DNA from: Ardenticatenaceae bacterium
GTDB lineage: Bacteria; Chloroflexota; Anaerolineae; Promineifilales; Promineifilaceae
Assembly (NCBI GenBank): GCA_020634435.1
Contig: JACKBS010000020.1
Location: 12,689-76,688 of the forward strand
Length of the DNA stretch: 64,000 bases
Direction of reading: 5' to 3'
Under the pieces are notes generated by a model that worked only from the letters and a program-made list of their open reading frames with translations, was not told where the DNA came from and made no database searches. Positions 33,795-40,925 of the stretch are shown here, one piece after another. Each line of letters opens with the position of its first letter. Within the stretch, counting starts at the first letter, position 1. The position numbers and the translations under genes were made by a program.

Positions 33795-34862
33795 ATGCCT
33801 TTAGTTGCTCACACTCCATTACCAACGTTTGAAAATTTGCACCGCCACGGCCAGGAAATCCTGACGCTGGAACACGCGCTGCACCAGGACATTCGCGAAC
33901 TGCACATCGGACTGCTCAACATGATGCCCGATGCGGCCCTCACCGTCACCGAGCAGCAGTTTATGCGCCTGCTGGGCAGCTCCAACCAGATTGCTCAGTT
34001 TTACGTCTACCCGTTTTCCATATCGGGCCTGCCGCGCAGCCGCGAAACACAGGCGTATATCGACGAGTATTACACCACCTTTGACCAGCTAAAGCAGGAT
34101 GGCCTGGATGCGCTCGTCATCACCGGAGCAAATGTAGCTAATCCCACGCTGGAGGAAGAGCCGTTCTGGCAGCCCTTGCAAGAAGTGATTGCCTGGGCCA
34201 CGGAAAATGTCACCTCGGTATTGTGCTCTTGCTTGGCGACGCATGCCTTGGTGCAGCAGCTTTATGGCGTCAAGCGGCAGCGACTACCCGCCAAAAAGTG
34301 GGGCGTCTACACCCATCGCATCACCCAAAAAGGGCATCCTTTGCTGCGCAACATCAATACCCGGTTTGATGTAGTGCATTCGCGCTACAACGCGATTACC
34401 CGGGCGCAGCTTGAAGCTGCCGGGTTGAGCATCCTGGTGGAAGGCAGCGAAGGCGGTGTGCACATGGCCGTGAGCCCAGACCAGTTCCGGCTGGTCTATT
34501 TTCAGGGGCACCCGGAGTATGACTACAACAGTTTGCTCAAGGAATATAAACGGGAGGTGCTGCGGTTTGTGGCTGGCGAAATTGAGGAGTATCCACCCCA
34601 TCCCGAAAATTATTTCCCGGAAACGGCCGCTGCCATTGCCGACGAGTACCAGGCTATTGTGCTGGCCAGCCAGGCGGCGAACACGCCTATTCCCCCCTTC
34701 CCTGAAGCCGCCATCGAGGGCCAGCTGGACAACACCTGGGGCGACACGGGCAAAGCGTTATTCAACAATTGGCTGGGATTGGTTTACCAATTAACGGCGC
34801 TGGATAGGAAACGGCCGTTTGTCCCCGGCATCGATCCGCAAAACCCACTTGGACTGCGCTGA
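33795..34862 (+). CDS. metA: Homoserine O-acyltransferase (MetA/MetAS family)
   Basis: The 355-residue protein belongs to the MetA amidotransferase-like acyltransferases: HIGLLNMMPDAALTVTEQQF, LDALVITGANV, the nucleophile cysteine in VLCSCLATHALVQQLYG (about residue 146) and QGHPEYD with the catalytic Glu. It activates homoserine with acetyl- or succinyl-CoA for methionine synthesis; the partner MetY downstream favours O-acetylhomoserine, as inference. It is about 50 residues longer than E. coli MetA, mainly at the C-terminus. The leader may hold a SAM-responsive element. The ribosome site is not obvious. Confidence 0.9.
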   Translation: MPLVAHTPLPTFENLHRHGQEILTLEHALHQDIRELHIGLLNMMPDAALTVTEQQFMRLLGSSNQIAQFYVYPFSISGLPRSRETQAYIDEYYTTFDQLKQDGLDALVITGANVANPTLEEEPFWQPLQEVIAWATENVTSVLCSCLATHALVQQLYGVKRQRLPAKKWGVYTHRITQKGHPLLRNINTRFDVVHSRYNAITRAQLEAAGLSILVEGSEGGVHMAVSPDQFRLVYFQGHPEYDYNSLLKEYKREVLRFVAGEIEEYPPHPENYFPETAAAIADEYQAIVLASQAANTPIPPFPEAAIEGQLDNTWGDTGKALFNNWLGLVYQLTALDRKRPFVPGIDPQNPLGLR

Positions 34863-34957
34863 AATATTCATTTTTTGCCATAGAGAGCGCAACGCAGGGA
34901 GGGATTTCAGCACAGGGCGCTCTTTGTGGAAACAATTACTAAGGAGAAACACCAACT

Positions 34958-36229
34958 ATGAAAGCAGCAACCATTGGCATTCACGGCGGTTACCAGACTG
35001 ACCCCACCACCAAATCCGTCGCCGTGCCCATTTACCAAACCGTGGCCTATGAATTTGACGACGCCCAGCACGGGGCCGATCTGTTCAATCTAGCGGTGCC
35101 AGGCAACATTTACACCCGCATTATGAACCCCACGGCCGATGTGCTGGAAAAGCGTGTCGCCGAGTTGGAAGGCGGCATCGCCGGGTTGGCCGTCAGCGCG
35201 GGCAGCGCGGCGATTAACTATTCCATTTTGACGATTGCTGAGGCAGGCAGCAACATCGTTAGCGTGCCACTGCTGTACGGTGGCACATACACTTTGTTTG
35301 CCCACATGCTGCCCAAGCAAGGCATTGAAGTGCGCTTTGCCAAGGACGACAGCCCGGACAGTCTGGAAAAATTGATTGATGCGAAGACAGCGGCCGTTTA
35401 TTGCGAAACGATTGGCAACCCGGCAGGCAACATTGTGGACATCGAAGCGATTGCCACGATGGCCCACAAGCATGGCGTGCCCGTCATTGTGGACAACACC
35501 GTCGCCACGCCGATTCTCATTCGCCCGATTGATTACGGCGCAGACATCGTGGTGCATTCGCTGACCAAGTACATGGGCGGGCACGGCAACTCGCTGGGCG
35601 GCGTCATCGTCGATTCCGGCAAGTTCCCCTGGGCCGAGCACGCCGATCGGTTCCCGATGTTGAACAACCCTGAACCATCGTACCACGGCGTGGTGTACAC
35701 GCAGGCGTTGGGGCCAGCGGCGTATATTGGTCGCGCCCGCACCGTGCCGCTGCGCAACACGGGCTCGGCCATCAGCCCATTCAATGCCTTCCTCATCCTG
35801 CAAGGCATTGAGACGCTGGCGCTGCGCATGGAACGCCACACGGAAAATGCGCTTGCGGTAGCCAATTACCTGAACGACCACGACAGCGTGGCCTGGGTGA
35901 GCTATGCCGGACTGCCCAGTTCTCCCTATTATGAACTGGCGCAAAAGTACACGAACGGCAAACCCTCGGCCCTGCTCACCTTTGGCATTAAGGGCGGGTT
36001 TGACGCCGGGGTGAAGTTCTACGATGCCCTCAAACTGTTCAAGCGATTGGTCAACATCGGCGATGCCAAATCGCTGGCGGCGCATCCTGCTTCGACCACC
36101 CATCGGCAGCTGAATGACGCTGAACTCGCTGCTGCTGGCGTAACGCCAGACGCGATTCGCCTATGCATCGGCATCGAGCACATCGACGATATTCTAGACG
36201 ACCTGGAGCAGGCGTTGGCGGCGGCGTAA
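34958..36229 (+). CDS. metY: O-acetylhomoserine sulfhydrylase
   Basis: The 423-residue PLP enzyme has the Cys/Met-metabolism family pattern with YTRIMNPTADVLEKRVAELEGG, SAGSAAINYS, YCETIGNPAGN, and PLP Lys204 in HSLTKYMGGHGNSLGG. MetY-type length (about 425) and sequence separate it from MetB (about 385). It makes homocysteine directly from O-acetylhomoserine and sulfide. CTAAGGAG lies 12 bases before the ATG. metA, metY and the downstream exporter appear to be one operon. A STAS/rhodanese sulfur transporter is encoded elsewhere in the window. Confidence 0.95.
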   Translation: MKAATIGIHGGYQTDPTTKSVAVPIYQTVAYEFDDAQHGADLFNLAVPGNIYTRIMNPTADVLEKRVAELEGGIAGLAVSAGSAAINYSILTIAEAGSNIVSVPLLYGGTYTLFAHMLPKQGIEVRFAKDDSPDSLEKLIDAKTAAVYCETIGNPAGNIVDIEAIATMAHKHGVPVIVDNTVATPILIRPIDYGADIVVHSLTKYMGGHGNSLGGVIVDSGKFPWAEHADRFPMLNNPEPSYHGVVYTQALGPAAYIGRARTVPLRNTGSAISPFNAFLILQGIETLALRMERHTENALAVANYLNDHDSVAWVSYAGLPSSPYYELAQKYTNGKPSALLTFGIKGGFDAGVKFYDALKLFKRLVNIGDAKSLAAHPASTTHRQLNDAELAAAGVTPDAIRLCIGIEHIDDILDDLEQALAAA

Positions 36230-36235
36230 GTTACT

Positions 36236-36292
36236 ATTTCCCCGGAAACTGCTCATGCGTAGCCTTACTCGCAAAGAAGTTTCCGGGGAAAT
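36236..36292. repeat. Inverted repeat, GTTTCCGGGGAA family
   Basis: ATTTCCCCGGAAACT and AGTTTCCGGGGAAAT are perfect complements with a 27-base loop in the metY-exporter spacer. The same arms occur at 14.59 and 39.77 kb. Confidence 0.85.
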
Positions 36293-36307
36293 GGCAGGAG
36301 GATTCTT

Positions 36308-36943
36308 ATGTTCGAGTGGACACGTTTGGCAACGTTTATGCTGGCGGCGGGGCTGCTGATTGTGGTGCCAGGGCCGGCGGTTTTGTACGTGGTAGCCCGC
36401 TCAATGGACCAGGGCAAGGTGGCGGGCATCGTCTCGGTGCTGGGGATTGCGTTGGGGGCGGTGGTGCATTCTTTGGCAGCGGCGGTGGGGATTACGGCCG
36501 TTCTCGCTGCCTCAGCCCTCGCATTTAGTACCGTCAAATATCTGGGCGCAGCCTATCTTATCTACCTGGGCATCACCACCCTGCTCAAAAAACCAGACCC
36601 ACAGGAAAAGATTGTGGTCGAACCTAAGCCGTTGTGGCAAATCTTCCGCCAGGGGTTTGTGGTGAACCTGCTCAACCCCAAAACCGCGCTGTTTTTCCTG
36701 GCCTTCCTGCCCCAATTTGCCGATCCGGCACGCGGTTCGGTGCCGCTGCAAACGTTCACCCTCGGCCTCATCTTTGTGGCAATTGCCCTTTTTAGCGACA
36801 GCATCTACGCGCTGCTGGCCGGGCAGCTGGGCGGCTGGCTCAAGCAAAGCCAGACGTTCCAACAGCGGCAGCGGTACTTTTCTGGGCTGGTGTACATTGC
36901 GCTGGGCGTGGGTACGGCCGTTTCTGGCCACAAAACCAAGTGA
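36308..36943 (+). CDS. LysE/RhtB-family amino-acid exporter
   Basis: The 211-residue membrane protein has the family start LIVVPGPAVLYVVARS (VPGP motif) and NLLNPKTALFFLAFLPQF, with about six membrane segments. Members export amino acids such as homoserine, threonine, lysine or leucine. Its place after metA and metY suggests export of homoserine or methionine-related compounds, an inference. GGCAGGAGG lies eight bases before ATG 36308. Its stop overlaps a GTG of the next frame (GTGA), indicating close coupling. Confidence 0.88.
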   Translation: MFEWTRLATFMLAAGLLIVVPGPAVLYVVARSMDQGKVAGIVSVLGIALGAVVHSLAAAVGITAVLAASALAFSTVKYLGAAYLIYLGITTLLKKPDPQEKIVVEPKPLWQIFRQGFVVNLLNPKTALFFLAFLPQFADPARGSVPLQTFTLGLIFVAIALFSDSIYALLAGQLGGWLKQSQTFQQRQRYFSGLVYIALGVGTAVSGHKTK

Positions 36944-36951
36944 GCGAATCT

Positions 36952-37260
36952 ATGAAAACAATTGGCGATCTTTTCCAGGAAAAACCGTGGCAGTGGGGGC
37001 TGCGCGGCGACCCACACCTCTGGGAAGAGATGCAAAGCCATTTTGCGCAAACGCCCCTACCTGACCAGATGGAACAATTGGAGCAGTTGTTGACTCAGGC
37101 GTTTGAGACCCTAACCGGCCAACCGATCACCGCAAAAGAGTTTATTGCGGTAGAACGATTCCCGCGCAGTGGCATGTCTGGCGGCATGGTTTCCCCGGCG
37201 TTTTGGCGCGAAACGGCCGTTCCCCTCCTACTCAAACGGTTTGCAGAAATAAGTCAATAA
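36952..37260 (+). CDS. Small conserved-looking protein of unknown function
   Basis: The 102-residue product begins MKTIGDLFQEKPWQWGLRGDP and is acidic and probably all soluble, with patterns of alternating helix and short loop. I do not recognise a family. It starts eight bases after the exporter stop; an overlapping GTG (36940) would add four residues. The tight spacing implies co-transcription with metA-metY-exporter. A DNA repeat directly follows the stop. Confidence 0.65.
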   Translation: MKTIGDLFQEKPWQWGLRGDPHLWEEMQSHFAQTPLPDQMEQLEQLLTQAFETLTGQPITAKEFIAVERFPRSGMSGGMVSPAFWRETAVPLLLKRFAEISQ

Positions 37261-37262
37261 AA

Positions 37263-37305
37263 TCACGCGAAGGCGCAAAGGAATCCAATTTACCTTCGCG
37301 TGAAA
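37263..37305. repeat. Inverted repeat with CGCAAAGG units
   Basis: CACGCGAAGGCGCAAAGG is mirrored by TTTACCTTCGCGTG. It is related to the period-8 arrays at 40.0 and 56.4 kb. Confidence 0.65.
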
Positions 37306-37319
37306 CTTCAAACTTTGTT

Positions 37320-37349
37320 TTGGGCAAAACGGCCGTAACGTGTTACCAT
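37320..37349 (+). promoter_or_regulatory. Candidate promoter of the pyrC leader
   Basis: TTGGGC (37320-37325), 18 bases and TACCAT (37344-37349) after TG. The spacer contains ACGGCCGT and the -10 is the same TGTTACCAT as in the trp and met leaders. Confidence 0.45.
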
Positions 37350-37377
37350 TTCCTCCCGGTGCAAATTAGGCACACAG

Positions 37378-37458
37378 ATGAGGAAACTAATGCCTGAACT
37401 AACCGGAAAGAAACTCAAAATCGCAGCCCCTGGGCGAATCATACTTTGTCTTTCATAG
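37378..37458 (+). CDS. Putative 26-residue leader peptide of the pyr attenuator
   Basis: A short frame from ATG 37378 encodes a basic peptide beginning MRKLMPELTGKKLKIAAPGR and ending at TAG 37456-37458, immediately before the stem of the terminator at 37459. A weak AGG lies seven bases upstream. A ribosome reaching the stop codon would cover the base of the terminator stem, so translation could prevent termination, as in enteric pyrBI. No direct evidence of translation. Confidence 0.4.
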   Translation: MRKLMPELTGKKLKIAAPGRIILCLS

Positions 37459-37490
37459 CCTGATCCTTCTGGATTAGGCTTTTTTTTTGC
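37459..37490 (+). terminator. Leader terminator (attenuator) upstream of pyrC
   Basis: AGCCTGATCC and GGATTAGGCT form a ten-pair stem (one G-T pair) with a four-base loop, followed by nine T bases. Confidence 0.85.
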
Positions 37491-37504
37491 CAAAACGAGT
37501 CGAG

Positions 37505-37562
37505 AGATTGGACCAATTTCACCTGAGACAGGCTGCAAATGAAAACAAAATTGATCCAATCT
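37505..37562. repeat. Inverted repeat AGATTGGACCAATTT family
   Basis: AGATTGGACCAATTT and AAATTGATCCAATCT pair over 14 of 15 positions just before the pyrC ribosome site. A perfect relative lies at 57,402-57,434. Confidence 0.7.
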
Positions 37563-37581
37563 GGCTACGCAAAGGAGGCAC

Positions 37582-38649
37582 ATGACAGAAACAATCACAT
37601 TACCCGGCCTGATCGACGTGCACACCCACCTGCGCGTGCCGGGTGGCGAACACAAAGAAGATTTCCGCACCGGAACGGCCGCTGCGCTGGCGGGCGGCAT
37701 CACCATGATTTTGGGCATGCCCAACACCAGCCCACCGCTCAGCACCCCAGAGTCATTGGCCGCTGCCCGTGAGCAGGCCGCGCAAGATATTTTATGCGAT
37801 GTGGGTCTTTTTGCCGGGGCCAGCCAGGAAGAAATTGACCGGCTGGACGAATGCGCGCCGCAGGCAGCCGCTCTCAAAATTTATCTCAACGACACCTTTG
37901 GTCCGCTGCGGGTGGATGATGTGCCCACGATGATGGCCTGCTTTGCCAGCTGGCCCCGTGACAAGATGATTGCCATACACGCCGAAAAACAAAGCGTGGC
38001 CGTGGGCATCGGCCTGGCGGCAGCATACGGCCGTCCGGTCCATTTTTGCCACATCAGCCGCCGCGAAGAAATTGAGCTGATTGCCCAGGCCAAAGCCGCC
38101 GGGCTGCCCGTGACCTGTGAGGTGACGCCGCACCACCTCTTCCTCACCGAGGCGGACGCAGCCCAATTAGGGCCGCTGGGCGACATGCGCCCGCTGCTGG
38201 GCACGTCGTCCGATGTGGCCGCACTGTGGGAACACATCAACGACACGGTGGACTGCATCGCCACGGATCATGCGCCGCACACGCTGGCCGAAAAGCAGTC
38301 GGCCACGCCACCACCGGGAGTGATCGGCCTGGAAACATCGCTGCCGCTGCTGATGACGGCCGTTCAACAAAACCGCCTCACCCTAAACCGACTGATCGAA
38401 CTAATGCACACCAATCCCCGCCGCATTTTTAATTTGCCAGAGCAGGTGGATACGGCCGTAACCGTCCAGCTCACCCCCAACACCATCACGAATGACATGG
38501 TGCAAAGCAAATGCGGCTGGACGCCGTTTCACGGCACCGAGGTGCTGGCCAAAGTACAAAAAGTCGTCCTGCGCGGGGAAGTGGTGTTTGAAGACGGTCA
38601 AATTCTGGCCGAATCGGGTAGTGGAAGGTTACTTGCCATAAACAAGTAA
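37582..38649 (+). CDS. pyrC: Dihydroorotase
   Basis: The 355-residue amidohydrolase has the metal site IDVHTHLR (about 11-18), KIYLN with the carboxylated lysine (about residue 99), and DCIATDHAPHT with the catalytic Asp. The compact form with ALKIYLNDTFGPL resembles the dihydroorotase domain of CAD more than classic E. coli PyrC. It cyclises carbamoyl-aspartate to dihydroorotate. AAAGGAGGCAC precedes ATG 37582. pyrB follows, so the two form a pyr operon probably controlled by the leader. The stop codon lies in a period-7 repeat. Confidence 0.94.
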   Translation: MTETITLPGLIDVHTHLRVPGGEHKEDFRTGTAAALAGGITMILGMPNTSPPLSTPESLAAAREQAAQDILCDVGLFAGASQEEIDRLDECAPQAAALKIYLNDTFGPLRVDDVPTMMACFASWPRDKMIAIHAEKQSVAVGIGLAAAYGRPVHFCHISRREEIELIAQAKAAGLPVTCEVTPHHLFLTEADAAQLGPLGDMRPLLGTSSDVAALWEHINDTVDCIATDHAPHTLAEKQSATPPPGVIGLETSLPLLMTAVQQNRLTLNRLIELMHTNPRRIFNLPEQVDTAVTVQLTPNTITNDMVQSKCGWTPFHGTEVLAKVQKVVLRGEVVFEDGQILAESGSGRLLAINK

Positions 38650-38735
38650 TTACGTAATTGAGTAAGTAGGTAATTGGGCAACTGAGTTGCCTCGCCAATT
38701 TACCCAATCACTTAATTACTCAATATCAGTTAAAA
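38645..38735. repeat. Period-7 repeat array, inverted, between pyrC and pyrB
   Basis: AAGTAATTACGTAATTGAGT and ACTTAATTACTCAATA-type units face each other; the pyrC TAA is inside the first unit. Confidence 0.7.
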
Positions 38736-38758
38736 ACCGTATTGAGGAGAAATATAAA

Positions 38759-39754
38759 ATGCAAATAAAAACTTTAGAACCCTTATTTGATTTTGACGCC
38801 ATGAACATCCCCACGCTCAGCAGCAACGGGCTGACCGGGCACGACATTCTGTCCGTCTCCCAGTTTGACCGGGACAAGCTGTCCTACATTTTTGGCCGCG
38901 CCCGCGAAATGCGCGAGATGGTCGAGCGCGTCGGCGGCGTGGACTTGCTCAAGGGCAAAGTGCTTGCCTGCCTGTTCTATGAGCCAAGCACCCGCACCAG
39001 CTCCAGCTTCATCGCGGCGATGGAACGGCTGGGCGGCAGCGTCATCCCGATTACCCAGGGCGTGAAGTTTAGCTCCATCAGCAAAGGCGAAACGCTGGCC
39101 GACACGATTCGCGTGCTGGAGCAGTACGCCGACGTAATTGTGCTGCGCCACCCGGAAATTGGCTCGGCGCGGGAAGCGGCGGAAGCGGCCAGCGTACCCG
39201 TCATCAATGCTGGTGATGGCCCCGGCGAGCATCCCACGCAGGCGCTGCTGGACCTGTTCACCATCCGCGAGGAGCTGGGCACGGTGGATGGCTTGAAGAT
39301 TGCCATGGTAGGTGATTTGCGATACGGCCGTACCGTGCACTCCCTCACCAAGTTGCTGCTGCAATACAACGTCAGCCTGCGCTTTGTCGCCCCAGAAATC
39401 CTGCGCCTGCCGCTGAAGGTGATGAACGAGGTGATTGATTCCGGCCTCAACGTGCGTGAAACCCACGACGTGGCCGACGTCATCGAGAATGCCGATGTGC
39501 TCTACGTGACCCGTGTGCAAAAAGAGCGCTTCACCGATTTGGCCCAGTACGAAGAGGTGAAAAATTACTACGAAATCACCCCAGAAATCATGGCAATGGC
39601 CAAAAAGAAAATGGTGGTGATGCACCCCCTGCCCCGCGTCGGCGAAATCCACGACACCGTGGATAGCGACCCGCGCGCAGCCTACTTCCGCCAAGTACGC
39701 AACGGCATGTACATCCGCATGGCGCTGCTGGCTGGTGTACTGGGCCGGGCTTAA
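38759..39754 (+). CDS. pyrB: Aspartate carbamoyltransferase catalytic chain
   Basis: The 331-residue protein has the carbamoyl-phosphate site FYEPSTRTSSSF (73-84), GDGPGEHPTQALLDLF and MVGDLRYGRTVHSL. It makes carbamoyl-aspartate, the substrate supplied in reverse order to PyrC for pyrimidine synthesis. No regulatory chain (pyrI) gene is adjacent. ATG 38759 follows GAGGAG by nine bases; an upstream frame start (38687) lies within the repeat and is not credible. Confidence 0.96.
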   Translation: MQIKTLEPLFDFDAMNIPTLSSNGLTGHDILSVSQFDRDKLSYIFGRAREMREMVERVGGVDLLKGKVLACLFYEPSTRTSSSFIAAMERLGGSVIPITQGVKFSSISKGETLADTIRVLEQYADVIVLRHPEIGSAREAAEAASVPVINAGDGPGEHPTQALLDLFTIREELGTVDGLKIAMVGDLRYGRTVHSLTKLLLQYNVSLRFVAPEILRLPLKVMNEVIDSGLNVRETHDVADVIENADVLYVTRVQKERFTDLAQYEEVKNYYEITPEIMAMAKKKMVVMHPLPRVGEIHDTVDSDPRAAYFRQVRNGMYIRMALLAGVLGRA

Positions 39755-39765
39755 TCCCGTCATTC

Positions 39766-39797
39766 ATTTCCCCGGAAAGCCGAGTTTCCGGGGAAAT
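39766..39797. repeat. Hairpin of the GTTTCCGGGGAA family
   Basis: ATTTCCCCGGAAA and TTTCCGGGGAAAT pair with a six-base loop just after pyrB. Third copy of this family. Confidence 0.85.
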
Positions 39798-39930
39798 TTA
39801 CAGCGGCTACGTACCAAACTGCATAGCTGGCATGTTAAGCAAAATACATATTCGCGCGGGAAAAAGAGGTATTCTAAGAACAGTTAAGTACATATCCCCT
39901 TTCCTTCTTCTCCTCTTCTTCTCTTCCGCG

Positions 39931-39957
39931 ACAAGGCCCCCGTAAGGGGGTCTTGTT
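39931..39957. terminator. Strong hairpin, probable terminator downstream of pyrB
   Basis: ACAAGGCCCCC and GGGGGTCTTGT with a GTAA tetraloop, followed by TGTTTCTG. The stretch 39,801-40,107 holds no other supported gene. Confidence 0.65.
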
Positions 39958-40002
39958 GTTTCTGTTGATTTTGTTCAACCCTCCGGTATAGTTTGCAAAT
40001 TT

Positions 40003-40082
40003 AACGCAAAGGCGCAAAGACGCAGAGAGATAAAAAGCTCTCTGTGCAACTCTGTGTCTTCTCTGCGCAGCTCTGTGTTCCT
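40003..40082. repeat. Period-8 array (CGCAAAGG/CGCAGAGA) in inverted orientation
   Basis: ACGCAAAGGCGCAAAGACGC is mirrored by CTCTGTGTCTTCTCTGCGCA. Related to 37.27 and 56.4 kb. Confidence 0.75.
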
Positions 40083-40107
40083 TTTCTAACAAACCTGGGA
40101 AGGCGTT

Positions 40108-40911
40108 ATGACGAACATCACAATTAGACCCATTACCGATGCAGCGGGCTGTACGGCCGTTGAACAACTGCAAATCGACGCCTGGCAAATGGACGACAAC
40201 CTGGAAGTCGTGCCGGGGCACATGCTGCTGACCTTTTACAAAAACGGCGGCGTGCTGCTGGGGGCATATGCGGGGGAACGGCTGGTAGGGTTTGTGACCG
40301 GCTTTGTGGGGTTGATGGGTAACGGCCGTTTCAAACACGCCTCGCACATGATGGGCCTTCATCCCGATTTCCAAGGGCAGGGCATCGGCACCCGGCTCAA
40401 GCTGGCCCAGCGGCAGGTGGTGCAGCAGCAGGGGCTGGACCTGATCACCTGGACCTATGATCCGCTGGAGACGGCCAACGCCCGGCTCAACATCCGCAAG
40501 CTGGGCGCGGTGTGCCGCACCTACATCCCCAACCTCTACGGCGAGATTGTGGGCATCAACGCCGGGCTGCCCAGCGACCGCTTCCAGGTAGAGTGGCACA
40601 TCAACAGCGCCCACGTAGCGAATCGGTTAACGGGGCAGGATAAGGGGGGGACGGCCGTACCCAATCATCTCATTTTGAATGTAATGGGGGAAAACGGCCG
40701 TCCGCCCGACACAACCAAATCCCCCAGCGAAGCCAGTCATTTTGTACAGGTTCCCCACAATTTCCAGGCCGTCAAAACCCGTGACTTGCCGCTGGCCCTT
40801 GCCTGGCGGCTACATACCCGCCAGCTCTTCACTGACCTCTTCGCCCAAAACTACACTGTTACCAACTTTGTGTTTCAAGACAACAAAGTATATTACTTTG
40901 TACAAGTTTAA
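40108..40911 (+). CDS. GNAT-family acetyltransferase (COG3375-like)
   Basis: The 267-residue protein has the GNAT core with GFVTGFVGLMGNGRFKHASHMMG, the acetyl-CoA loop FQGQGIGTRLK (about 90-100) and ITWTYDPLETANARLNIRKLG. The long C-terminal part after the GNAT fold is typical of the COG3375 branch. The substrate is not known. It stands alone, preceded by a terminator and a period-8 repeat, and converges on the lipase fusion gene. Confidence 0.82.
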   Translation: MTNITIRPITDAAGCTAVEQLQIDAWQMDDNLEVVPGHMLLTFYKNGGVLLGAYAGERLVGFVTGFVGLMGNGRFKHASHMMGLHPDFQGQGIGTRLKLAQRQVVQQQGLDLITWTYDPLETANARLNIRKLGAVCRTYIPNLYGEIVGINAGLPSDRFQVEWHINSAHVANRLTGQDKGGTAVPNHLILNVMGENGRPPDTTKSPSEASHFVQVPHNFQAVKTRDLPLALAWRLHTRQLFTDLFAQNYTVTNFVFQDNKVYYFVQV

Positions 40912-40925
40912 TTAGTCATGAACTG

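Noticed and set aside
38783..39763. A 326-codon open frame on the minus strand opposite pyrB
   Set aside because: It is the antisense shadow of pyrB, rich in His/Val/Gln from complementary codons, with no recognisable family and no ribosome site. Similar shadows lie opposite gapA, trpB2, metY, trpD and the MBL gene.
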